Positions 1 to 5,556 of a stretch of 8,433 bases of DNA are shown here, in pieces (position 1 is the stretch's first letter; each line of letters opens with the position of its first letter). The notes beneath the pieces are model-generated. The model was not told where the DNA came from, did not search any database, and worked only from the letters and a program-made list of their open reading frames with translations. The translations under genes and the position numbers were made by a program. Source of the DNA: Propionibacteriaceae bacterium (GTDB lineage: Bacteria > Actinomycetota > Actinomycetes > Propionibacteriales > Propionibacteriaceae); the NCBI GenBank assembly GCA_031282235.1, contig JAITED010000187.1:1-8433 (forward strand), given 5' to 3'.

Positions 1-87
1 CCCCATTGGGCACTTTGCCACCAAACCACCAGCGGTCGCCGCTAGCCCTGACCTCCCAGAGCCGGTATGCGCTACGCCGATAGTCAT
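1..87. other. Unassigned window edge, possible gene fragment
   Basis: No complete gene is visible here. On the minus strand the frame directly after the ATPase stop codon stays open to the window edge and reads as a tryptophan-rich stretch containing SGDRWWFGGKVPNG, but it has no ATG or TTG and its only GTG is five codons from the edge. On the plus strand a 29-codon open frame rich in Pro and Ala runs from the edge to a TAG at 89-91. Either could be the end of a neighbouring gene or a remnant. I recognise neither. Confidence 0.3.
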
Positions 88-1506
88 TTAGGTGATGATG
101 TTTTGCATTATCACCTGAGATTGGATTGAGTCGGAGTACTGGTTGCGTTTTAGACCGAAAGGGGTGATTAGGGTTAGATGAACGGCTTTCCGGGTGCGGG
201 TTTCTTCAATAAACGCCGCTCGACGGTAGCGCATGGTTTTGTCAAGAGACTTATCTATTGAGAATAAATCGGGGGAGTACTTCATTTCGCAAAGGTTTAT
301 TACGTTATCGGCACGTTCAATTACTAGGTCTATCTGTGCGCCGGGGTCACTTTGAGCGCTTCGCCAACTTGAGGCGGTGGTGATGACCGCACCAATTCCC
401 ATTTGAGCTAATAACTGCGGCAAATGAGCTTGACAGACCAGTTCAAAGGAGTTACCCGTCCATGCTGAATGAGCCGGACCAGAGCTGTATTTAAGCCAAA
501 AATCTGTATCTGGGGCGGAGTTTTCGATGAAAGTTAAATGGAATAAGGTGAAGAAATCGACTAATTGATACAGCGTGCCGCGCTCTTTGCGGTTAAATGG
601 GCGAACTTTGGCGATAAACCCGCTTTGCTCCAACTCGCGTAGCGTTTTCGTCAACTGCCCGCCGTTGGGCAGTTTGGTTGCTTTTATGAGTTCCGCTCGC
701 GTCAACCCTTTTCTTTTCTCCGCAATAGCCCGCACCACTTGAACATGCCGCTCAGAGTGTTGAAACAGCGATGCGTATAGCGCGTCAAACTCGGTACGCA
801 GTTGCCCTCCGGCAGCGAAACACACCCTGCCAACATTTTGAGCCAAACTGAAGCGCGGTTCCAGCAGGTCTAAGTAATAAGGAACGCCACCAAAAATCAT
901 GTACGCTTCAAGCAAATCTGAGGTAGACATGACCACCCGATTTGCCGTTAAAAACTCTTGACATTCCGATAATGTAAAAGGCTCTAAGTTAATACGCCTA
1001 GTCACCCGGTTATGCAATCCCCCAGTGTTGTGGAACAGATTCCCAACTAACCAAGAGGTAGCCGAGCCACACACCACGAGAAGCACATCAGAGCGCCCGG
1101 ATGCCCAACCGTTCCAGAAAGATTCCAACGCGGATACGAACTCCGAGCGACGAGTGTCCATCCAAGGCAATTCATCCAGAAAAACGACATTTTTGGCTTG
1201 TGGGGATAGTTCTATGAGTTCCCGTAATGTGCGGAAGGCTGCAAACCAGTCCTTTGGAGTTTCCGCTTTCGGCAAACCGTATAACCGCAATGCTTCAGCA
1301 AACTCCTCTAACTGGCGACGTTGAGTAGCTTTTGCCAGCCCGGTAGCGTAAAACGTGAAATGTTCCCCCAACACTTCTCTGACCAAAAATGTTTTTCCTA
1401 CCCGGCGGCGACCCGTAACCGCAACAAAATGTGCCTTGTCAGAGCGCAAACAAGCCAGTAAAGCATCCGCTTCTTCTCGACGTCCAATCAGCATCATTCC
1501 TCCCAC
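88..1506 (-). CDS. AAA+ ATPase with C-terminal DUF234/PD-(D/E)XK-like domain
   Basis: This gene encodes a predicted cytoplasmic P-loop ATPase of the archaeal-type ATPase/DUF234 class, about 472 residues, a usual length for the class. Residues 32-39 (GRRRVGKT) are the Walker A motif. Residues 107-112 (VVFLDE, D111 and E112) are Walker B. The segment VVCGSATSWL around 145-154 fits sensor 1. Residues about 245-320 look like a winged helix (TRAELIKATKLPNGGQLTKT). The C-terminal part has D393, E407 and K409 (IDLVIE...CEMK), the spacing expected of a PD-(D/E)XK nuclease fold; catalytic activity is inferred only. The start is uncertain: GTG at 1506 gives the longest frame, while ATG at 1497 or 1494 lies just after a GGGAGGA at 1498-1504, closer than usual for a Shine-Dalgarno. 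Codons are clearly more AT-rich than in the neighbouring genes, which suggests transfer. The target and physiological role of this class are not established. Confidence 0.85.
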   Translation of the reverse strand: MGGMMLIGRREEADALLACLRSDKAHFVAVTGRRRVGKTFLVREVLGEHFTFYATGLAKATQRRQLEEFAEALRLYGLPKAETPKDWFAAFRTLRELIELSPQAKNVVFLDELPWMDTRRSEFVSALESFWNGWASGRSDVLLVVCGSATSWLVGNLFHNTGGLHNRVTRRINLEPFTLSECQEFLTANRVVMSTSDLLEAYMIFGGVPYYLDLLEPRFSLAQNVGRVCFAAGGQLRTEFDALYASLFQHSERHVQVVRAIAEKRKGLTRAELIKATKLPNGGQLTKTLRELEQSGFIAKVRPFNRKERGTLYQLVDFFTLFHLTFIENSAPDTDFWLKYSSGPAHSAWTGNSFELVCQAHLPQLLAQMGIGAVITTASSWRSAQSDPGAQIDLVIERADNVINLCEMKYSPDLFSIDKSLDKTMRYRRAAFIEETRTRKAVHLTLITPFGLKRNQYSDSIQSQVIMQNIIT

Positions 1507-1529
1507 TATTCGTCCACTATATTTTTATA
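1498..1529 (-). promoter_or_regulatory. Putative promoter -10 and leader of the ATPase gene
   Basis: A TATAAA hexamer on the minus strand (1524-1529) matches five of six positions of a -10 box. A TTTCTA at 1547-1552 stands 17 bp upstream as a poor -35 (three of six). A second -10-like TATAGT lies at 1516-1521. The purine run GGGAGGA at 1498-1504 is the only ribosome-binding candidate. The first copy of the dyad repeat (1534-1546) falls entirely within the 17-bp spacer, which would suit repression. Inferred from sequence alone. Confidence 0.4.
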
Positions 1530-1533
1530 TCCG

Positions 1534-1619
1534 GCTCTAACTATAGTAGAAATTGTAGTTAGAGCTGTTTATCTATTGCTAATCAGCTCTAACTATGTCA
1601 AAAACTATAGTTAGAGCTG
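1534..1619. repeat. Two inverted-repeat dyads made of four copies of one motif
   Basis: The motif CAGCTCTAACTATAG occurs four times in alternating orientation. Dyad 1 has arms 1534-1543 and 1556-1565, 10 bp perfect. Dyad 2 has arms 1584-1596 and 1607-1619, 13 bp perfect. The ten-base cores (GCTCTAACTA) within each dyad are exactly 22 bp apart centre to centre, and equivalent dyad positions are 52 bp apart, close to five helical turns. A perfect -35 sequence TTGACA (minus strand, 1596-1601) lies between the arms of dyad 2, but no good -10 stands 17 bp from it. The array sits between rsmI and the ATPase gene, immediately upstream of the latter. Most likely it is a multi-site operator. A remnant of a small palindromic element, or RNA hairpins limiting read-through from rsmI, are alternatives. 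Confidence 0.85.
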
Positions 1620-1669
1620 GTTATATGAACACTAGTTCACCAGAGTAAACCTTCCGGGGGCGCCGAGAT
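1620..1669. other. rsmI 3' flank, no clear terminator
   Basis: This gap between rsmI and the dyad array contains a small inverted repeat, TGAAC ACTA GTTCA (1626-1639, 5-bp arms), and a GC-rich stretch around 1651-1666. Neither is followed by a run of T on the minus strand, so no convincing intrinsic terminator is seen and read-through into the dyads is possible. Confidence 0.4.
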
Positions 1670-2503
1670 TCAAGCTACTTTCATTTTTAGGGCGGATTGG
1701 TATAAATCTTTGCGGCGCACTCCTAGAGTTTCGGATACTTCGCTGACGGCGGTGGAGAGTTTCATTCCGGCGGATATTTTGGTTCGCACTAGCTCTAAAG
1801 CAGTCGCTGATTTGGCTGTGGTTACGGCGTGGGGGTCGGCTCCGGCGATTACTACCGTAATCTCGCCGCGTATTTCGCCCCCTGCCCACGCCACCAAAGC
1901 GGATAGCGAGCCGCGTATCACTTCTTCGTATGGTTTGGTGAGTTCGCGGCAGATGGCCGCCCGGCGGATGCCGCCAAATGCTGTCTCGCAGGCAGTTAAG
2001 AACGCCGGGAGACGGCGGGGGGACTCAAAAAACACCATAGTGCGGGGTTCGGCGGCCAACTCTGCTAGTCGCGTGGCGCGCTCCCCGGGTTTGCGGGGGA
2101 GAAAACCCTCGAAGCAGAACCTGTCCACCGGCAGCCCGGATACAGCCAACGCGGTGAGCACCGCTGAGGGGCCGGGCGCGCAAGTCACTCGGATTCCGGC
2201 AGCAATGGCGGCGCTTACTAAACGATAACCGGGGTCGGATACGCTAGGCATCCCCGCGTCGCTCACCAGCACCACGCGAGCGCCGTCTGACATGCGGCGT
2301 ATCAAACCGGGGGTACGCTCCACTTCGTTGCCGTCGAAGTAGCTCACCACCTCCGCATCCGTAGTCACGCCGATACGCAACAGCAGGGTGCGGAGCTTTC
2401 GGGTGTCCTCGGCGGCGATAATGTCGGCGCTACGCAACACCTCCCGCAGCGCTGCGGTGGCGTATGAGGCATCACCAATCGGGGTGCCAGCAAGAATCAA
2501 CAC
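1670..2503 (-). CDS. rsmI: 16S rRNA (cytidine(1402)-2'-O)-methyltransferase RsmI
   Basis: This SAM-dependent enzyme methylates the ribose 2'-OH of C1402 in 16S rRNA, in the P site of the small subunit. The 277-residue product carries the tetrapyrrole-methylase fold typical of RsmI. Visible motifs are TPIGDASYAT at the N-terminus, EDTRKLRTLL near residue 37, SYFDGNE, then VSDAGMPSVSDPGYRLV around 80-96, APGPSAVLTALAVSGLP around 109-125, FFESPRRL, and RELTKPYEE. Length is normal. The start is GTG at 2501-2503. An in-frame TAG lies 12 bases upstream, so the gene cannot begin earlier, and no Shine-Dalgarno fits. TAGCGT (2510-2515 on the minus strand) stands six bases before the GTG, as in a leaderless transcript. 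The gene diverges from pmt, the same arrangement as Rv1003/Rv1002c in mycobacteria. Confidence 0.95.
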   Translation of the reverse strand: MLILAGTPIGDASYATAALREVLRSADIIAAEDTRKLRTLLLRIGVTTDAEVVSYFDGNEVERTPGLIRRMSDGARVVLVSDAGMPSVSDPGYRLVSAAIAAGIRVTCAPGPSAVLTALAVSGLPVDRFCFEGFLPRKPGERATRLAELAAEPRTMVFFESPRRLPAFLTACETAFGGIRRAAICRELTKPYEEVIRGSLSALVAWAGGEIRGEITVVIAGADPHAVTTAKSATALELVRTKISAGMKLSTAVSEVSETLGVRRKDLYQSALKMKVA

Positions 2504-2515
2504 CTGTCCACGCTA
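2504..2515 (-). promoter_or_regulatory. Candidate leaderless promoter of rsmI
   Basis: TAGCGT on the minus strand (2510-2515) fits the actinobacterial TAnnnT -10 pattern. Six bases separate it from the GTG start codon at 2503, so transcription would begin at the start codon. The -35 region (about 2533-2538, CTAAGG) is poor. The box overlaps the -35 proposed for the divergent pmt promoter. Confidence 0.4.
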
Positions 2516-2548
2516 ACACGCCGCCGCTAGCACCTTAGAATAAGTAGG
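2513..2548 (+). promoter_or_regulatory. Candidate leaderless promoter of pmt
   Basis: CTAACA (2513-2518) matches four of six -35 positions. A 17-bp spacer leads to TAGAAT (2536-2541), which matches five of six -10 positions. Six bases later is the GTG at 2548, where transcription would start. Together with the lack of a Shine-Dalgarno before the GTG, this supports a leaderless mRNA. Confidence 0.6.
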
Positions 2549-4143
2549 TGCGAGACGCGGACACTCAGGCCAAGCGGGCAAGGTTTTCCACTGTGTCTCG
2601 ACTGCGCGACGATTGGCCGCTTAGGCTGGATGAGCCTTTGTCTTGGGTGTTTACGCTGGTCATCTGCGCTGCGGCGCTCGCGCTCCGGCTGCACGGGCTG
2701 GGGATGCCGCATGAGGTGAGCTTTGACGAGCAACATTACGTCAAAGAGGTCTGGTCGCTGATGAACTTCGGTTACGCGAAAGATTGGCCAGACGATGCCA
2801 GCCAGCAGATTCTGGAGGGCAACCCGAATGTTTGGCAAGATGTCGCTGACTTCGTGGTACACCCGATGTTGGCCAAATGGATTATCGCTATCGGCGTGAA
2901 ACTGTTCGGGTTGAACCCGTTCGGGTGGCGTTTCATGTGCGCGGTGTTCGGTACGTTGCTGGTGGGCGCGGTGATGCGCATGGCGCGCCGGTTGTCGCGC
3001 TCTACGCTCATCGGGGCGATGGCGGGGCTGTTCATAGCCTGCGATGGGTTGGCGTTCGTACTCTCCCGTCTAGCGATTCTCGACATTTTTCAAGCAGCGT
3101 TTGCCGTAGTCGGAACGGCATTAGTGCTACGAGACCGGGATTGGTTCCGCGAAAAGCTGGCAGCGTATCTCGAAAAAAACGCGCTGCTTAACTTGGGGGG
3201 CAAGTTTGGCCCCGCGGTGCTGTGGCGGCCGTACCGGCTGCTGGCTGGGGTCGCTTTCGGGCTGTCGTGCGGGTGCAAATGGAACACTATATATCTGGTC
3301 GCCGTGATGGGGATTATGTCGGTGGTAAGCGATTGGCGTAGTCGCCGCAGTGCTGGTGCGCGGGGTGCCGCTTGGCGTTCCCTAATCAGCGATACGCCGT
3401 TGGCTTTCTTTTATCTGGTGTTGGTGGGGCTCGGTACGTATATCGCCACTTGGGCGAGTTGGTTCGCCACCGACGGCGGCTGGGCTAGACAGTGGGGCGC
3501 GGAACACCCGGACGACCCGGTGGTGCGCCTGCTCGGGAACGCGCTGGGGTCGCTATGGCACTATCACGTAGAAATCTGGGACTTCCATGTCGGTGAGTTT
3601 ATGCAGAACGCGACACACCCCTACGACGCGCACCCCGCCGGTTGGTTGGTGCTGGCGCGCACCATCGGCATCTCGGCCACTAACGGCATCCAGCCCGGTG
3701 TGGACGGTTGCAACGCCGACCCCGGCGAGACCTGTGTCAGGGTAGTGACCGGGTTAGGCACCCCATTCCTGTGGTGGTTCGCAGCAATTGCCCTAGTGGC
3801 AGGGCTACTGTTCTGGATACTAGGGCGAGATTGGCGTTTCGCATATCCCGTGGCCGCGTTGGCCGCCACCTGGATTGGTTGGTTCCCCAACGCTGACCGC
3901 CCCGTATTCCTGTTCTACGCCATCATGATTATCCCGTTCTCCGCCACCGTGCTAGCGCTCTGCCTCGGCAAAATCCTTGGCCCCCCCGGCAAGAGTGAAC
4001 GCCGCCTAAACGGTGCCCTGATAGTGGGCATCTGCGTGCTGTTCATCGTCTGCGACTTCTGGTTCATGTACCCCGTCTACAGCGACCAACTGATGCTACG
4101 CACCTCTTGGCAACTGCGCATGTGGTTCCGGGGCTGGGTATAG
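2548..4143 (+). CDS. pmt: Polyprenyl-phosphate-mannose protein O-mannosyltransferase (Pmt)
   Basis: This is an integral-membrane GT39-family enzyme that transfers mannose from a polyprenyl-phosphate donor to Ser/Thr of proteins at the outer face of the cytoplasmic membrane. In mycobacteria and corynebacteria the reaction is coupled to Sec export. The 531-residue product is close to the usual bacterial length. A first hydrophobic helix (about 32-48) is followed by a loop with the paired acidic residues D60-E61 (SFDEQHY), the catalytic DE motif of the family. Many further membrane segments follow, for example VLFIVCDFWFMYPV near the end, as does a conserved-looking external loop around HPYDAHPAGWLVLARTIGI. 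There is no eukaryotic-type MIR domain. The start chosen is GTG at 2548, matching a promoter six bases upstream. GTG at 2593, with a weak AGG before it, would shorten the product by 15 residues. The gene is divergent from rsmI and convergent with rplA. Confidence 0.92.
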   Translation: MRDADTQAKRARFSTVSRLRDDWPLRLDEPLSWVFTLVICAAALALRLHGLGMPHEVSFDEQHYVKEVWSLMNFGYAKDWPDDASQQILEGNPNVWQDVADFVVHPMLAKWIIAIGVKLFGLNPFGWRFMCAVFGTLLVGAVMRMARRLSRSTLIGAMAGLFIACDGLAFVLSRLAILDIFQAAFAVVGTALVLRDRDWFREKLAAYLEKNALLNLGGKFGPAVLWRPYRLLAGVAFGLSCGCKWNTIYLVAVMGIMSVVSDWRSRRSAGARGAAWRSLISDTPLAFFYLVLVGLGTYIATWASWFATDGGWARQWGAEHPDDPVVRLLGNALGSLWHYHVEIWDFHVGEFMQNATHPYDAHPAGWLVLARTIGISATNGIQPGVDGCNADPGETCVRVVTGLGTPFLWWFAAIALVAGLLFWILGRDWRFAYPVAALAATWIGWFPNADRPVFLFYAIMIIPFSATVLALCLGKILGPPGKSERRLNGALIVGICVLFIVCDFWFMYPVYSDQLMLRTSWQLRMWFRGWV

Positions 4144-4240
4144 CGCCAGCGGTCACACCGGAATTACCCATACGAAATTATCCCAACTGGAACGCAGTGC
4201 GCCCCAAATTGAGAAATACGTTGCAATACGTTACGAGACG
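4144..4240. other. Convergent pmt/rplA intergenic region
   Basis: The two genes end facing each other across 97 bases. The only hairpin near the pmt end is a 4-bp CGGT/ACCG stem (4150-4160) without a T tract, so no convincing terminator is seen for either gene. The rplA side carries the 10-bp tandem repeat described separately. Confidence 0.5.
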
Positions 4241-4244
4241 TTAC
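4215..4244. repeat. 10-bp tandem repeat across the rplA stop codon
   Basis: Three adjacent 10-base units read AATACGTTGC (4215-4224), AATACGTTAC (4225-4234) and GAGACGTTAC (4235-4244). The rplA stop (TAA, complement of 4241-4243) lies in the third unit. Units 1 and 2 differ at one base; units 2 and 3 differ at two. The array is short but readily visible. Confidence 0.7.
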
Positions 4245-4936
4245 GAAGCGCGCGCCGCTAACGGGTCTAGTTGCACACTCGGCCCCATGGTGGTGGAGAT
4301 GGAAATCTTGCGGATGTAGCGACCTTTGGCGGTGGAGGGCTTTAGGCGCAGAATCTCATCCAGCGCGGCTTGGTAGTTCTCCAACAACTGCTCGTCGGTG
4401 AAAGAGGCTTTACCGATGATGAACTGTAGGTTGGACTGCCGGTCAACGCGGAACTCGATTTTGCCGCCCTTGATGTCAGATACGGCTTTCGCTACGTCCA
4501 TGGTGACGGTGCCGGTCTTGGGGTTCGGCATCAGGCCACGCGGGCCGAGCACCCGACCCAACTTGCCCACTTGACCCATCAGGTCGGGGGTGGCCACGGC
4601 GGCATCGAAGTCCAGATAGCCGCCCGCTACCTTGTCAATCAGTTCAGCGCCGCCCACTTCGTCAGCCCCGGCGTCCAACGCCTCTTGCACCTTAGCGCCT
4701 TGGGCGAAAACGAGCACGCGCGCGGTCTTGCCGGTGCCGTGCGGCAGATTGACGGTGCCACGCACCATCTGGTCAGCCTTGCGGGGGTCAACGCCGAGCC
4801 GAACCACCACATCGACGGTTTCGTCGAACTTGGCTACGGGGAAAGTCCGGATGGTGGCGATAGCCTCCGTGGGGGTGTAAAGCTGCGCCGCGTCGCGTAG
4901 TTGGAGAGCCGCGTTATAGCGCTTGGAGTGTTTCAT
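4241..4936 (-). CDS. rplA: Large subunit ribosomal protein L1
   Basis: L1 forms the mobile L1 stalk of the 50S subunit, binding 23S rRNA and helping release deacylated tRNA from the E site. In many bacteria it also represses its own mRNA. At 231 residues it has normal length. Diagnostic stretches are KRYNAALQLRD near the N-terminus, FDETVDVVVRLGVDPRKADQ (about 37-56), VRGTVNLPHGTGK, the hinge and signature region LGRVLGPRGLMPNPKTGTV (about 126-144), and IKGGKIEFRVDR. AAAGGA on the minus strand (4944-4949) is seven bases before the ATG and is a good ribosome binding site. It is the last gene of the leftward cluster, separated from rplK by an unusually long 167-base gap with RNA structure that may regulate it. 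Confidence 0.98.
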   Translation of the reverse strand: MKHSKRYNAALQLRDAAQLYTPTEAIATIRTFPVAKFDETVDVVVRLGVDPRKADQMVRGTVNLPHGTGKTARVLVFAQGAKVQEALDAGADEVGGAELIDKVAGGYLDFDAAVATPDLMGQVGKLGRVLGPRGLMPNPKTGTVTMDVAKAVSDIKGGKIEFRVDRQSNLQFIIGKASFTDEQLLENYQAALDEILRLKPSTAKGRYIRKISISTTMGPSVQLDPLAARAS

Positions 4937-4959
4937 AGCTGGTTCCTTTTCTTTATACG

Positions 4960-4978
4960 AACAACCTCGCAGGCTGTT
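4960..4978 (-). promoter_or_regulatory. RNA hairpin just upstream of the rplA ribosome binding site
   Basis: In the minus-strand transcript AACAGCCU pairs with AGGUUGUU across a GCG loop. This gives an 8-bp stem with one G-U pair. It ends ten bases before the AAAGGA of rplA and has no U tract, so it looks more like a translational or processing element than a terminator. Confidence 0.55.
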
Positions 4979-4986
4979 TCACCAGT

Positions 4987-5014
4987 TCTGGTACGGGCGG
5001 GATGCCCTCCCAGA
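4987..5014 (-). promoter_or_regulatory. Candidate L1-binding mRNA element between rplK and rplA
   Basis: The minus-strand RNA can form an outer helix UCUGG (5014-5010) with CCAGA (4991-4987). An asymmetric internal loop of GA (5009-5008) against GUA (4994-4992) follows, then an inner helix GGGC (5007-5004) with GCCC (4998-4995) closed by AUCCC. Two short helices around an asymmetric internal loop is the kind of target L1 recognises in 23S rRNA and in its own mRNA. The placement upstream of rplA suits autogenous control. The assignment to L1 is inferred; the pairing is directly visible. Confidence 0.4.
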
Positions 5015-5079
5015 GCGATATTTAGTTGGTATTCAATTGTTGCAGCCGTCTATTCTCGACTTATGCGAGCGGAAACCTG

Positions 5080-5107
5080 CTGCTAGCTGCTAGCTGTTAA
5101 CTGTTAG
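5080..5107. repeat. 7-bp tandem repeat across the rplK stop codon
   Basis: Four consecutive heptamers read CTGCTAG, CTGCTAG, CTGTTAA and CTGTTAG on the plus strand. The first two are identical and the others differ by one or two bases. The rplK stop codon (TAA, complement of 5104-5106) lies in the last unit, so copy-number change would alter only the 3' flank or the very end of L11. Confidence 0.8.
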
Positions 5108-5538
5108 CCCTCGACTATGACGCCCATAGAGCGCGCCGTACCAGCGACAATCTTGGCGGCAGCCTCAGCGTCGTTGGCGTTCAGGTCGGGCATCTTGATG
5201 GCGGCGATTTCACGCACCTGCTCAGCGCTCAACTTGCCCACCTTGTCCTTGTTGGGTTTAGCTGAACCCTTGGGCAGCCCTGCGTATTTCTTGATGAGTT
5301 CCGCAGCCGGTGGCGTCTTGGTGATGAACGTGAAAGAGCGATCCTCGTAAATCGTAATCTCGGCGGGGATGACGGTGCCACGCTGGGATTCGGTGGCAGC
5401 GTTGTACTGCTTCACGAAGTCCATGATGTTGACGCCGTGCGGGCCGAGCGCCGTACCCACCGGGGGTGCCGGGGTGGCCACACCCGCATTGATGGCAATC
5501 TTGACGATTGCGGCTACCTTCTTCTTCTTGGGAGGCAT
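5104..5538 (-). CDS. rplK: Large subunit ribosomal protein L11
   Basis: L11 sits at the base of the GTPase-associated centre of the 50S subunit, binding 23S rRNA and the L10/L7-L12 stalk. It is needed for stringent RelA activation and is a target of thiopeptides. The product has 144 residues, typical for the family. It starts MPPKKKKVAAIVKIAINAG, with the N-terminal proline-rich switch TPAPPVGTALGPHGVNIMDF at about 22-41, and a C-terminal rRNA-binding domain ending ANDAEAAAKIVAGTARSMG. The ATG is preceded by AAAGGA (5550-5555 on the minus strand) with a rather long 11-base spacing. It begins 18 bases after nusG, clearly in the same operon. Confidence 0.98.
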   Translation of the reverse strand: MPPKKKKVAAIVKIAINAGVATPAPPVGTALGPHGVNIMDFVKQYNAATESQRGTVIPAEITIYEDRSFTFITKTPPAAELIKKYAGLPKGSAKPNKDKVGKLSAEQVREIAAIKMPDLNANDAEAAAKIVAGTARSMGVIVEG

Positions 5539-5556
5539 TGCTTTAAGCGTCCTTTC

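Noticed and set aside
1597..1601. Strong promoter based on TTGACA at 1596-1601 (minus)
   Set aside because: At the normal 17-18 bp spacing the -10 would be CAATAG or AATAGA, both poor; the TAGATA match requires a 20-bp spacer. Kept only as a note in the dyad entry.
1534..1619. CRISPR-like repeat-spacer array
   Set aside because: Motif copies alternate in orientation, are only 10-15 bp, and have spacers of 10-18 bases, unlike direct CRISPR repeats; no cas genes are present.
88..1619. Insertion sequence carrying the ATPase gene with the dyads as terminal repeats
   Set aside because: No matching copy of the repeat is seen at the other end near 1-90, no transposase domain is present, and no target duplication is visible.
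1710..2228. 172-codon plus-strand open frame inside rsmI
   Set aside because: It lies fully antisense to a clearly identified rsmI; its length reflects GC-rich codon structure of the opposite strand.
4144..4240. Bidirectional terminator between pmt and rplA
   Set aside because: The only stems are 4 bp and lack T tracts.
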